Shown here: positions 16,854-25,429 of the stretch, one piece after another | Numbering within the stretch: the first letter of the stretch is position 1 | How the letters are laid out: every line of letters starts with the position of its first letter | Source: Metabacillus niabensis | Lineage (GTDB): Bacteria; Bacillota; Bacilli; Bacillales; Bacillaceae | NCBI RefSeq assembly: GCF_902829255.1 | Contig: NZ_CADEPK010000032.1 | Span: 1 to 58,303 of the forward strand | Direction of reading: 5' to 3' | DNA: 58,303 nt | The notes under the pieces: generated by a model | Database searches by the model: none | What the model was told of the DNA's origin: nothing | The model's input: the letters and a program-made list of their open reading frames with translations, nothing else | Made by a program: the position numbers and the translations under genes

Positions 16854-17948
16854 ATGGAAAAAAAGAAATTGCAAATTTCTCATTTCCTTGTTTTTTCAAT
16901 CATTCATTCGATCCAATTGGGTGTTGGAGTTTTTGGCTTTCAACGGATTATTATGGAGTCAGCGGGTAATGATGCATGGGTTGCTGTCATCACTGCAGCT
17001 TTATTGATGAATCTGATTATCTGGTTTATGTATGTGCTCTTAAACAGGCATAAGAAAGACCTAGTGGACATCCATAAAGAATTGTTTGGAAAATGGATTG
17101 GCGGTTTTTTTAGCCTAATCTGGGTTGCTTATTGGATATTAATCGCGATTACAGTCCTTCGTACGTATTTAGAGGTAGTACAAGTGTGGGTTTATCCAAC
17201 GATTAATATTTTGATATTTAGTCTTTTCATGCTTGGACTTACTTATTATTGTGTGACAGGAGGATTTCGAATTGTTGCGGGGATAAGCTTTTTAGGGATA
17301 GTTATTCCGTTTTATATTTTCTTTACCTTTCTTTTTCCATTAGAATATACGAATTTTCGAAATTTCCTTCCATTCTTTAACCATTCGATTAGTGATTTAG
17401 CGATTGCTACAAAGGATATGATTTTAACGTATATTGGACCTTCAACATTGCTAATGTTTTATCCGTATATAAAAAACCCGGAAAAATCGCAAAAATGGGC
17501 ACATTTAGGAAATTTTATTTCATTAACTTTATATTTATACATTTTAATCATTTCAATCGGTTTTTTTAGTGAAAAGCAAGTAAGTCAGCATATTTGGGCG
17601 ACATTGTCGATGTGGAAAATAGTTGAACTTCCATTTGTTGAGAGGATTGAATATATCGGAATTACTTCATGGATTTTAATTATTCTTCCTAACCTTTGTA
17701 TGTCTGTTTGGGCATCAAAGAAAGGGATTGAAAAAATTTTTAATCTAAAATCTAAAACGGCAATTATTCTTATTTTGCTTATCGTTCTTCTTTCAACAGT
17801 TCTTATTCGAGGCAGGGAAGCTGTACAATTCATCAATACATATATAGGGGACTTTGCTTTATATATTGTTTTTCTTTATTTACCTTTCCTTGCGATTTTG
17901 TCTTTCATTATAACAAAGGTTAGGGGGACAAAGGGTGCAAAAAGTTAA
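16854..17948 (+). CDS. GerB-type spore germination permease (B subunit)
   Basis: The B subunit of the germinant receptor, 364 residues, belonging to the APC-like superfamily with about 10 membrane helices; it is expected to bind or transport the germinant. The opening FLVFSIIHSIQLGVGVFGFQRIIMESAGNDAWVAVI is characteristic of the spore germination permease family. The ATG is preceded by AGGAGGGGTTACGA. It overlaps the C-subunit start by 14 bp, showing translational coupling. Confidence 0.93.
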   Translation: MEKKKLQISHFLVFSIIHSIQLGVGVFGFQRIIMESAGNDAWVAVITAALLMNLIIWFMYVLLNRHKKDLVDIHKELFGKWIGGFFSLIWVAYWILIAITVLRTYLEVVQVWVYPTINILIFSLFMLGLTYYCVTGGFRIVAGISFLGIVIPFYIFFTFLFPLEYTNFRNFLPFFNHSISDLAIATKDMILTYIGPSTLLMFYPYIKNPEKSQKWAHLGNFISLTLYLYILIISIGFFSEKQVSQHIWATLSMWKIVELPFVERIEYIGITSWILIILPNLCMSVWASKKGIEKIFNLKSKTAIILILLIVLLSTVLIRGREAVQFINTYIGDFALYIVFLYLPFLAILSFIITKVRGTKGAKS

Positions 17949-19017
17949 AAAAGCTGTTCTGCCGCTTCTTGTAGTATTTATGCTATCAGGATGTATGAAT
18001 ATTGAGAAAAGAGTATTAGACGATATTCAATTGGCTACTGCTTTAGGGTATGAATATATTGATAAAGATACGTTTGAAACTACTGTTGTCTTCCCTAATT
18101 TTCAGCCAGATAAGTCTGTGAAAAATGAAACAATTACAGCGAAATCGGTTCTTACTCGGGAAATTCGTGATTTGCAAAGCTTGCAATCAGATAAGCCATT
18201 TGTTAGTGGGAAAATTGAGGTAACCTTGTTTGAACGGAAAACTGCAGAACGTGGTTTAGCAAATTTGTTGGATGCACTTGAACGGGACCCGTCAGTTGGT
18301 GCTAAAGTTTATTTAGGTATTCTTGAAGGAAGTCCGAGGGATTTTTTAAGCAAGCAATATGGAAATGCGGACAATGGTATTTATTTATCTAATTTAATTG
18401 AACAAAACATTGAATCAGGATTAATTCATAAGACAAATCTTCATCAATTTATGTACAAGCTCTATGCAGAGGGGATTGATCCTGTCCTGCCAATTCTTGA
18501 ACAAAAGGAAGGGAATGCAAATTTAAAGGCGTTAGGACTATTTAAAAATGACAAATTGGTTGATGAAATAAAACCAGATCAATTTTTTATTTTTAAAATT
18601 TTGTTAGAGCGGAGAAGTCAGCGTGATTCATATGCGATCCAATTTAAAAATAAAGGTAAAGCCTCAATATATAATATTAAAGCAACAAGGAAGTTTGAGA
18701 TCCCGAAGCCTATGACGAGCTCCGATATTAATATAAATATAAAAATTAGATCCATCCTTTTAGAATATCAGAATGGTTCATTATCAAAAGCAAAAATGAC
18801 GATGCTGGAAAAGGAAATGGAGAAAGAATTTAAAAAAGCAGCAGAAGATATGATGAAGGAATTTCAAGAAAAGGAAATCGATCCTTTAGGAATAGGGGAA
18901 CAAGTTCGAACTCGTTCACGAAACTGGGATATGAAAAAGTGGAAAGACATCTATCCTACAATAAAACTAAACGTAAATGGTGATGTGGAATTATTAGAAT
19001 CAGGAGTCATCCAATAA
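17935..19017 (+). CDS. GerC-type germination lipoprotein (C subunit)
   Basis: The lipoprotein subunit of the germinant receptor, 360 residues. The signal peptide ends in the lipobox LSG-C20. The mature part has the Ger(x)C pattern: SGKIEVTLFERKTAERGLANLLDALERDP in the first domain and a C-terminal helix-rich segment with GEQVRTRSRNWDMKKWKDIYPTIKLNVNGDVEL. The start is GTG 17935 with AGGGGG about 7 bases upstream. No terminator is evident after it, and the FNT gene begins about 95 bp later. Confidence 0.92.
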   Translation: MQKVKKAVLPLLVVFMLSGCMNIEKRVLDDIQLATALGYEYIDKDTFETTVVFPNFQPDKSVKNETITAKSVLTREIRDLQSLQSDKPFVSGKIEVTLFERKTAERGLANLLDALERDPSVGAKVYLGILEGSPRDFLSKQYGNADNGIYLSNLIEQNIESGLIHKTNLHQFMYKLYAEGIDPVLPILEQKEGNANLKALGLFKNDKLVDEIKPDQFFIFKILLERRSQRDSYAIQFKNKGKASIYNIKATRKFEIPKPMTSSDININIKIRSILLEYQNGSLSKAKMTMLEKEMEKEFKKAAEDMMKEFQEKEIDPLGIGEQVRTRSRNWDMKKWKDIYPTIKLNVNGDVELLESGVIQ

Positions 19018-19111
19018 AGAATGTAATAAGGTGAATTTAAACATACTATGAGTTGAATATAGAAATACTTTCCTTTTACAAAGTTGTTGATAAACATAAG
19101 GAGGTAGCATA

Positions 19112-19930
19112 ATGGCTTTTCACACACCACAAAAAATTGCACAGATGACAATAGATGCTGGACTTAGGAAATCGAATCTTCCACTTAGATCTATGTTGAT
19201 TTTAGGATTTTTAGGTGGAGCATTTATATCGCTAGGATATTTGTTAGATATAAGAGTTACGGCAAGCTTACCTGAAGAATGGGGTTCATTTAATGGGTTT
19301 ATAGGTGCGAGCGTTTTCCCTTTAGGCCTTATTCTTATTATTTTAGCTGGCGGGGAACTGTTGACAGGAAATATGATGTCCGTCTCAATGGCGTTTCTAG
19401 CAAAAAAGATTCCTTTGCAAAAGCTTCTAATAAATTGGTTTTGGATTACGATTGCGAATTTTATTGGTGCTGTATTTGTCGCTTATATTTTTGGACATAT
19501 CGTTGGCTTAACTGAATCAGGTCCGAATTTGAATCAAACCGTTGAATTTGCAAGGGCAAAAATTGATCATACCTTTCTTCAAGCCTTTTTCTCGGCAATT
19601 GGCTGTAATTGGTTAGTCGGGTTAGCTGTATGGCTTTCATATGGTTCAGAGGAAATGAGCGGGAAGATACTTGCGATTTGGTTTCCGATAATGGGGTTTG
19701 TAGCGATAGGATTTCAGCATATCGTTGCAAATATGTTCGTCATTCCGGCAGCAATCTTTATAGGACAAGCAACCTGGACTGAGTTCCTCGGAAATTTTGT
19801 CCCTGTATTTCTTGGCAATGCAGTGGGAGGAAGCATTTTTGTTTCTTGCTTTTATTGGCTAGCGTATTCTGGGGAATTGCCACCATCAGCGAATAATAAT
19901 GAGAGACAAGTACGAAGTAACCAAGATTAA
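19112..19930 (+). CDS. Formate/nitrite transporter family (FNT) channel
   Basis: A pentameric-type membrane channel for small monovalent anions such as formate or nitrite. It has 272 residues and six helices. The FNT signatures FPLGLILIILAGGELLTGNMM and GFQHIVANMFVIPAA are present, the latter carrying the central pore His. ATG 19112 follows AAGGAGGT by 6 bases. No formate or nitrite enzyme lies nearby, so the ion carried cannot be assigned. Confidence 0.9.
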   Translation: MAFHTPQKIAQMTIDAGLRKSNLPLRSMLILGFLGGAFISLGYLLDIRVTASLPEEWGSFNGFIGASVFPLGLILIILAGGELLTGNMMSVSMAFLAKKIPLQKLLINWFWITIANFIGAVFVAYIFGHIVGLTESGPNLNQTVEFARAKIDHTFLQAFFSAIGCNWLVGLAVWLSYGSEEMSGKILAIWFPIMGFVAIGFQHIVANMFVIPAAIFIGQATWTEFLGNFVPVFLGNAVGGSIFVSCFYWLAYSGELPPSANNNERQVRSNQD

Positions 19931-19981
19931 TGGTGGAATAAAATTATTTAAAATCTCATCGAGTATAGAGCCTTCTTTATA

Positions 19982-20010
19982 TTGAAAAAAGGAACATATG
20001 TTCGTATAAT
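19982..20010 (+). promoter_or_regulatory. SOS promoter: LexA/DinR box inside the -35/-10 spacer
   Basis: TTGAAA (19982-19987), a 17-bp spacer and a consensus TATAAT (20005-20010). The spacer contains GAACATATGTTC (19992-20003), an uninterrupted palindrome matching the Bacillus LexA/DinR core GAAC-N4-GTTC. Thirteen of 14 bases match CGAACATATGTTCG. A repressor bound here would block the promoter, so DNA-damage induction of the next gene is predicted. Confidence 0.78.
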
Positions 20011-20029
20011 ATAAGGAGAGGTGAGCTTC

Positions 20030-20260
20030 ATGGATAACTATGAGATTATGTTAACGATGAAAAAGTCAACGATATCTGGGAAGGGATATACAGAAGTGCA
20101 AGTGATGGATTTCAGTAGAGGACGGATTTGGTACATTAATTTCCATCAGCTTGAAAATGAACCACTACCAGAATCATTGCGTGAATTTGTCAGGAAAAAT
20201 AGCAAAAAGATACTTGAAGGAAGCTGGCATTATAACCATTTAAGTAGGAAAAAGCGATAA
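20030..20260 (+). CDS. Small SOS-controlled protein of unknown function
   Basis: A 76-residue basic protein (MDNYEIMLTMKKSTISGKGY onward) that I do not recognise. There is no signal peptide or membrane helix. It has a beta-rich first half (TEVQVMDFSRGRIWYINFHQL), then ESLREFVRKNSKKILEGSWHY and a basic C-terminus HLSRKKR. ATG 20030 has AGGAGAGG 9 bases upstream; the GTG at 20021 sits on that site. The only context clue is its LexA-type promoter, which suggests a DNA-damage or checkpoint role. The basic character and small size are compatible with nucleic-acid binding (inference). Confidence 0.75.
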   Translation: MDNYEIMLTMKKSTISGKGYTEVQVMDFSRGRIWYINFHQLENEPLPESLREFVRKNSKKILEGSWHYNHLSRKKR

Positions 20261-20270
20261 ATGTAGCACA

Positions 20271-20340
20271 ACAAAAGGGTCAAGCCATTTAACAATATAC
20301 TTGCTTGTACTTGATATTGCAGTCGGCAGACCCCTGTTTT
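20271..20340. terminator. Imperfect bidirectional hairpin between convergent genes
   Basis: AGGGTC (20276-20281) can pair with GACCC(C)T (20329-20335), with further ACA/TGT pairing outside and AATAT/ATATT inside; on the plus strand it is followed by GTTTTATTTT. It would end the small SOS gene and perhaps selU. Confidence 0.4.
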
Positions 20341-20351
20341 ATTTTCATAAA

Positions 20352-21386
20352 TTATTTCTTAGTATTTAGATATTGACGGATTTTATCAACTGCTTCATCA
20401 ATATTGTTCGCCTTAATGGTTACGATGTGATCAGCACGATATTGTTTAGTTGAATGTTCATATAATGGGTCATAATAATATTCCAGTAAATATCGAACTG
20501 CAGAATCATAGTTTTTTAATTCTAAATCTGTTTGTATTTGTTTCGCAATCGGTGTATGAATACGTCGTTTAATTCGAAGGAAAGCACTTATACATTCTTC
20601 CTGATGCTCCCATGGTTGATAGTCCTCTAAAATATGTTTTACTCTTTCCTCAATTGGCATTTCAATTAATAATTGAGTTCCACTTTCTTTTTTGTCGATA
20701 ATAAAGTCTGGAATCATCACTTTTCCAATTCGCTTGCTTTCACCTTCAAATAAAATATAAGGTGAGCATTTAAGTCTCTCAAGCTCTTCGAGAAGCAAAG
20801 CGTCAAATGTTTTTTGGTTATGTGGGGTTAAACCGATTTGTCCAAATATCGATCCTCTATGCTTTGCAAGGCCTTCTAAATCAATTGTAGGATAGCCTTC
20901 GTTAGCTAAACGATGGAGGATTGTTGTTTTTCCTGAGCCTGTATTGCCGTTTAATACAAAAGCATCAGAAGTTATTTGAAATGAGTGAAGCTTCTCTACT
21001 ACTGAATTTCGGTAATTTCGGTAGCCACCCTCTAAGCGGAATACCTCGATTCCCATTAACGAAAGTACTGTTGCAGAAGTTCGGCTTCGCATTCCTCCAC
21101 GCCAACAAAAAACTGCTTTTTTGCCTTTAATTTTGGAAAATTCCTTAACGAAAGCAGGTAATTTAGCTGAGATGATTTCCAAGCCTCTTTCCTTAGCAGC
21201 CTGAGGATTGACTTGCTTGTAAATCGTTCCAATTTCAGCTCGTTCCTCGTCATTAAAGAACGGAATATTCATACTACCTGGAATCGTAGAATCAAGAAAT
21301 TCTGATGGTGATCTCACATCGATAACAGTAAGGTCCCCTTTATTTTTTAATGCGATAAGTTCCGTAACAGATATGTCCTTAAACAC
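20352..21386 (-). CDS. selU: tRNA 2-selenouridine synthase
   Basis: Replaces sulfur by selenium (through a geranylated intermediate) in 2-thiouridine at wobble position 34 of certain tRNAs, using selenophosphate. It has about 344 residues. The N-terminal rhodanese domain (about 1-130) carries the catalytic Cys in FCWRGGMRS, and the C-terminal P-loop domain has Walker A LNGNTGSGKTTIL. I prefer GTG 21386, 8 bases from AGGTGG; GTG 21398 overlaps that ribosome site. It lies downstream of selD on the same strand, with a hairpin between. Ordinary MnmH/YbbB length. Confidence 0.92.
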   Translation of the reverse strand: MFKDISVTELIALKNKGDLTVIDVRSPSEFLDSTIPGSMNIPFFNDEERAEIGTIYKQVNPQAAKERGLEIISAKLPAFVKEFSKIKGKKAVFCWRGGMRSRTSATVLSLMGIEVFRLEGGYRNYRNSVVEKLHSFQITSDAFVLNGNTGSGKTTILHRLANEGYPTIDLEGLAKHRGSIFGQIGLTPHNQKTFDALLLEELERLKCSPYILFEGESKRIGKVMIPDFIIDKKESGTQLLIEMPIEERVKHILEDYQPWEHQEECISAFLRIKRRIHTPIAKQIQTDLELKNYDSAVRYLLEYYYDPLYEHSTKQYRADHIVTIKANNIDEAVDKIRQYLNTKK

Positions 21387-21413
21387 TTTATGTTCCACCT
21401 TTCTGTCTTAACA

Positions 21414-21446
21414 ATATAAAAAATCGGCATGACGGCCGATTTTTAT
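21414..21446 (-). terminator. Hairpin between selD and selU
   Basis: AAATCGGC (21421-21428) pairs with GCCGATTT (21435-21442); A/T runs on both sides extend the stem. On the minus strand it is followed by TTTTTTATATT. It should partly end the selD transcript or attenuate selU. Confidence 0.7.
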
Positions 21447-21473
21447 TAACGAACTAATTTTTGGGAACTCACA

Positions 21474-22523
21474 TTAAATAACCGTAATATGTCCTGAATT
21501 CTCCTCAGTTACTTCACCGATAAGTGCTGCTTCAACACCAGCCTTTTTCAATTTTGATACTAATTCCTCTGCTTCTTCACCAGCTACGGATATCAATAGA
21601 CCACCAGATGTTACAGCATCACATAAAATCCATTGGTCAATTTGGTCCATTGTTTCTGGGAAGGTAACATCACCTTGTAAATGGGCAAAATTATTTTTTG
21701 TACCACCTGGCACAGCACCGGCCTCAGCTAATTCTCTCACTCTTGGAAGTAATGGAACTTGATCCTTGAAAATTGTTAAACCTGTTTTACTGCCTTTTGC
21801 CATTTCAGATGCATGTCCAAGTAATCCAAAGCCTGTGACATCAGTACATGCATGCACATGATATGGTTCCATCGTTTCTGAAGCTGTCTTATTTAACGTA
21901 GCCATCACCTTTGTAACAAGAGCTATTTCTTCCTCTGTTAGTAAATTCCGTTTAATCGAAGTTGTTGAAATCCCGACTCCAATTGGTTTAGTTAGAATTA
22001 ATTTATCTCCTGGCTTCGCACCAGCATTAGTCCGAACCTTATCAGGATGAACGATCCCTGTAACAGCTAAGCCGAATTTAGGCTCCTTGTCATCAATCGA
22101 ATGACCGCCAACAAGTGTAGCACCTGCTTCCTTTATTTTATCTCCGGCACCACGTAAAATTTCCGTTAAAATCGATTTTTCTAATGTTGAAATTGGGAAA
22201 GCAACAATATTCAACGCTGTTAATGGTTTTCCACCCATTGCATAAATATCACTAATTGCATTTGCAGCAGCAACCTGACCGAATGAATACGGATCATCAA
22301 CGATTGGTGTAAAGAAATCGACGGTTTGAACAATCGCTAATTCATCGTTTAAACGGTATACACCCGCATCATCACTTGTGTCTAACCCCACTAATAAATT
22401 GGGATTTGGAACTGCAGGAGGCAGGTCTCTTAACACTTGAGCTAAATCTGCAGGGCCTATTTTACAGCCACAGCCACCTTTAGATGATAATGAAGTAAGC
22501 TTAATTTGTTCTGTATCAGACAT
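21474..22523 (-). CDS. selD: Selenide, water dikinase (selenophosphate synthase)
   Basis: Makes selenophosphate from selenide and ATP, the selenium donor for SelU. It has 349 residues of the AIR synthase-like fold. The active-site loop SSKGGCGCKIGP places Cys at the position that is selenocysteine in some SelD proteins; here the codon is TGT, so this is the Cys form. LLVGLDTSDDAGVYRL carries metal-binding Asp residues and KLILTKPIGVGI and TDVTGFGLLGHASEM are further family motifs. ATG 22523 has AAAGG about 12 bases upstream. With selU next to it and no SelA/SelB in the window, tRNA modification is the visible use of selenium. Confidence 0.95.
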   Translation of the reverse strand: MSDTEQIKLTSLSSKGGCGCKIGPADLAQVLRDLPPAVPNPNLLVGLDTSDDAGVYRLNDELAIVQTVDFFTPIVDDPYSFGQVAAANAISDIYAMGGKPLTALNIVAFPISTLEKSILTEILRGAGDKIKEAGATLVGGHSIDDKEPKFGLAVTGIVHPDKVRTNAGAKPGDKLILTKPIGVGISTTSIKRNLLTEEEIALVTKVMATLNKTASETMEPYHVHACTDVTGFGLLGHASEMAKGSKTGLTIFKDQVPLLPRVRELAEAGAVPGGTKNNFAHLQGDVTFPETMDQIDQWILCDAVTSGGLLISVAGEEAEELVSKLKKAGVEAALIGEVTEENSGHITVI

Positions 22524-22791
22524 GAAGAAAACAACCTTTCTAAACGAGTTATATTGTAAAAATAAATATATGAGAATTGAAAAAAACGAAGTGCTTTTTC
22601 GACAAAATAATATAATTGCACTAATAGTGTCTTATCTTATTATAAAACACTATTGTAGCAAAGTGAAATAAATGAAATGTTGTCGTATCCGTGTTCCCTT
22701 AAGTATTTCATAATGAAAAGCATTTTAAGATAATGTTGCGCATAACTGTGATATAATATTTTGTCGTCTATAAATTTATTAGGAGGATACC

Positions 22792-23853
22792 ATGAATCAG
22801 CTTGATACAACATTACTAAAACAAACAAATCATAAGAAAACGATTTGGTTTGTCATTTCATTTATTGTTATCGCGACTGCTGGTTTACTTTATGTAAAAT
22901 GGTGGCCCTACTTTAACAAATCAATTTTAGCAGCCAATACGCATTCTATTGGAGCTTCAATACTAGGAGATGGTTCAAATCAATCTCCTTTGTGGCAACA
23001 AGCATTAGAGTATGCACTTGCTTATTTCAATTCTGTATGGAAAGCGGCTATTTTAGGAATTCTCCTCGGGTCATTGCTTCAGGTGCTGTTACCAACGGGA
23101 TGGCTACTTAAAGTTTTAGGGAAAACTTCATTCGGTAGTACGGCGATCGGCGGATTAGCTGCTGTACCTGGAATGATGTGCTCTTGCTGTGCAGCACCGA
23201 TAGCTGTTGGACTTCGGAAGAAAAATGCTTCTGTAGGGGCTGCATTAGCGTTTTGGATTGGAAACCCGATGATTAATCCGGCTACACTTATATTTATGAC
23301 ATTTGTTTTATCATGGAAATTTACCGTAATAAGACTTGTTTTCGGTCTAATTTTAACTTTTGGCGTTAGTTATTTAGCGAATCGGTTTGTAAAAGATATA
23401 CAGCCAATTGATATTGACCAAATGATCCCCGAGGAAGAAGAGAAAGGCAGCTTTTTAACTAGATGGCTGAAAAGCATGGGAATGATGGTTGTATATATTG
23501 TACCAGCCTATGTACTATCTGTTTTACTTTTAGGTGCTGGACGTGTATGGTTATTCCCACAATTAAGTGAAGCTCAAACGAATAGCATCCTTGCAATCTT
23601 GATTTTTGCCATTGCTGGCATGCTGTTTGTGATCCCAACAGCAGCTGAAATTCCGATAGTTCAAACATTTATGTCCTTAGGAATAATTGGTGGTGGTCCT
23701 GCAGCAGCGTTATTAGTAACACTTCCAGCAATTAGCTTACCTTCTCTCATAATGGTTGCAAAATCATTTCCTAAAAAGGTGCTTTTATTTGTTATCGCAT
23801 CAGTCATTGTTCTTGGAATAATAAGCGGTTTTGTAGGGAAACTTATTTTATAG
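22792..23853 (+). CDS. ArsP/DUF318 (YraQ-like) permease
   Basis: A membrane permease of 353 residues with about 8 to 10 helices in two halves. The signature GGLAAVPGMMCSCCAAPIAVGLRKK contains the CSCC motif, and GNPMINPATLIFM follows it. The family includes ArsP, which exports trivalent organoarsenicals through a Cys pair. ATG 22792 follows AGGAGGATACC. It is divergent from selD across 268 bp. Placement beside selD/selU hints at a selenium- or metalloid-related cargo, but this is inference. A perfect terminator follows. Confidence 0.82.
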   Translation: MNQLDTTLLKQTNHKKTIWFVISFIVIATAGLLYVKWWPYFNKSILAANTHSIGASILGDGSNQSPLWQQALEYALAYFNSVWKAAILGILLGSLLQVLLPTGWLLKVLGKTSFGSTAIGGLAAVPGMMCSCCAAPIAVGLRKKNASVGAALAFWIGNPMINPATLIFMTFVLSWKFTVIRLVFGLILTFGVSYLANRFVKDIQPIDIDQMIPEEEEKGSFLTRWLKSMGMMVVYIVPAYVLSVLLLGAGRVWLFPQLSEAQTNSILAILIFAIAGMLFVIPTAAEIPIVQTFMSLGIIGGGPAAALLVTLPAISLPSLIMVAKSFPKKVLLFVIASVIVLGIISGFVGKLIL

Positions 23854-23862
23854 CTTAGAGCG

Positions 23863-23900
23863 TAATAGGGTGTCTTTAATAGAGACACCCTATTAGTTTT
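23863..23900 (+). terminator. Terminator after the permease
   Basis: A 13-bp perfect stem: TAATAGGGTGTCT (23863-23875) with AGACACCCTATTA (23883-23895), then GTTTTTC. The core AGACACCCT resembles the arms of the repeat hairpins at 10264 and 13098. Confidence 0.85.
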
Positions 23901-23992
23901 TCTTGAATTACATAATCGATTGCGTAGTTTAAATGGGAAAAATAAACGAGGTTCTTCAGAAAAGTTTTTATTATAAAAATCATTAAACCAAC

Positions 23993-24021
23993 TTGACATA
24001 TAGGAATTATGGGCTTAATAT
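23993..24021 (+). promoter_or_regulatory. Promoter upstream of leader element A
   Basis: A consensus TTGACA (23993-23998), a 17-bp spacer and TAATAT (24016-24021). Transcription would begin near 24028, about 30 nt before the conserved box of the leader element. Confidence 0.6.
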
Positions 24022-24058
24022 ACAGTTATAAAAAACTTTCATAAAAGTTTGAAAATAT

Positions 24059-24142
24059 CTGATTGGACTACCAAAGGATATAGAATCGTTGTGAATTATT
24101 CACTTCGTTTCTATATCCTTTTTTTGTTTAGGTTTACCTAAA
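24059..24142 (+). promoter_or_regulatory. Structured leader element A (candidate cis-acting RNA)
   Basis: The box CTGATTGGACTACCAAAGGA (24059-24078) can fold as UUGG-ACUA-CCAA. It is followed by a long hairpin, AAAGGATATAGAA (24073-24085) with 24109-24121, then a T run and the box TTTGTTTAGGT. The same boxes and a hairpin of different sequence occur at 29514-29573 before the paralogous gene. The stem with its T run looks like a terminator close to the transcript start, with about 260 nt more before the coding start, which fits attenuation. I match it to no riboswitch class I know. Between it and the gene lie a fragment of a Bacillus-type repeat (24258-24300) and nothing else I can support. 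Confidence 0.6.
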
Positions 24143-24257
24143 TTGTCTCGATGCTCCTTTACCATTCTTTTGGGTGTAAGGGGTTATAGGGGAATTTTCC
24201 AAAGGGAGTTTCAAGCTTTATGAATTAATAGAAAGCTCCAACTTAGCTTTTTGGTTT

Positions 24258-24300
24258 AGGCTGTTTTCCAAAAGCTGCTTGCTTTCCGCGGGGCGAGCGC
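24258..24300 (-). repeat. Fragment of a Bacillus-type intergenic repeat
   Basis: GGCTGTTTTC (24259-24268), then GCTTGCTTTCCGCGGGGCGA (24277-24296). The first block is the reverse complement of 55147-55156. The GC-rich block stands out in AT-rich surroundings and resembles the 3' end of the repeat seen at 11853 and 55089, inverted. Confidence 0.5.
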
Positions 24301-24398
24301 TAGTCTTGGCAAAACAACAATCGTACCATTAGCTCCAAACAAACATAGTGCAGTATTTTTTAAAAAACTTATTAGATAAAAATCAGGAGGATCCTTAC

Positions 24399-25412
24399 AT
24401 GAATAAGGTAAAAGCAATGTTTTTTACAATAACGATCATCGTTACATTTGTAATCGCTGGTTGCTCATCAACAAAGGAAAAAGTTTCAGCAAATCAAGAA
24501 AATGAAACAAATGAGATTCGCATGGCAATTGATACTGCAGCAGGGGGATCCTTACAATTTCGTGCAGCAGAAGAACAAGGATTTTTTAATGCCCATGAGA
24601 TAAAGCCACAGCTAACAAACTTTGCAATGGGAATAGATACTGTAAACGCAGTATTAACAAAACAAGCGGACACCGGGATTGCAGCAGATTATGTAACGAT
24701 TAATTCCTTAGAAAAGGGAGACATGGTTATCATTTCAACGCTTACAAGGGCTAACGAAAAATCGGCAAGTGAGACACAATTACTTGCTAAAGAGGAAATA
24801 AAAACGCCTATCGATTTAAAAGGGAAAAAGCTAGGGGTTTCTAAAGGAACGGTCTACGAGTATGTTTGGGATCAATATTTGAAAGCGAATGAAATTTCTG
24901 AAGAGGATGTTACGTATGTACCTTATAGTACCCCTGATGAAGCAATCGTTGGAATGAAAAAAGGTGATATTGAAGCAGTTTGGATTGGGGGTGCTTTAAC
25001 TGATAAATTTTATAGCATTAACGGAGTTCATCAATTAGATAATTTACTTGGAGCGGGTGTGAGTATTGATAGTTATCTATTAGCTGACAGGACATTTGTT
25101 GAAGAAAATCCGCAGGCCATTGAAAATGCATTAAAAGCATTACAGGAAGGAATTGAGTTTGTACAGGAACAAAAGGAACAGACAGCACAAATAGCATTCG
25201 AGCAATTAAAAATTCCTAAGGAGGATGCCCTTAAAGATTTAGAAAGAACAAATTATGTACTAGGCTTCACAGAAGAGGATGCAAAGCATTTAGAAGAAAT
25301 GAAAAGCTGGCTTGAAGAGAATGGGATTTTAGAGGAGTCATTTGATTTGAAAGATAAACTTATGCTGGATCCATTAAAAAAGGCTGTTCCAAGCTTAGTG
25401 ACCTATGAATAA
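24399..25412 (+). CDS. Sulfonate/sulfate-ester ABC transporter binding lipoprotein 1 (AtsR/SsuA-like)
   Basis: An extracellular solute-binding lipoprotein of 337 residues, lipobox IAG-C22. The fold is the NMT1/TauA/SsuA type: EIRMAIDTAAGGSLQFRAAEEQGFF at the mature start, KQADTGIAADYVTINSLEKGD, then IDLKGKKLGVSKGTVYEYVW and TPDEAIVGMKKGDIEAVWIGG. ATG 24399 has AGGAGG 8 bases upstream; the longer in-frame reading from 24348 lacks a signal-peptide start. It is the first gene of binding protein-ATPase-permease-sulfatase, all in one direction with tight spacing. The neighbours suggest aryl or alkyl sulfate esters as cargo. A close paralogue is at 29713. Confidence 0.88.
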   Translation: MNKVKAMFFTITIIVTFVIAGCSSTKEKVSANQENETNEIRMAIDTAAGGSLQFRAAEEQGFFNAHEIKPQLTNFAMGIDTVNAVLTKQADTGIAADYVTINSLEKGDMVIISTLTRANEKSASETQLLAKEEIKTPIDLKGKKLGVSKGTVYEYVWDQYLKANEISEEDVTYVPYSTPDEAIVGMKKGDIEAVWIGGALTDKFYSINGVHQLDNLLGAGVSIDSYLLADRTFVEENPQAIENALKALQEGIEFVQEQKEQTAQIAFEQLKIPKEDALKDLERTNYVLGFTEEDAKHLEEMKSWLEENGILEESFDLKDKLMLDPLKKAVPSLVTYE

Positions 25413-25429
25413 CAAGGAGTGAAGGATGA

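Noticed and set aside
22470-22475. SelD as a selenoprotein
   Set aside because: The active-site codon is TGT (Cys), not TGA, and the frame is open.
24059-24142. SAM (S-box) or guanidine-II riboswitch
   Set aside because: The S-box core is absent. Only copy B has an ACGA loop and there is no second ACGR hairpin; copy A has ACUA. I kept it as an unassigned leader.
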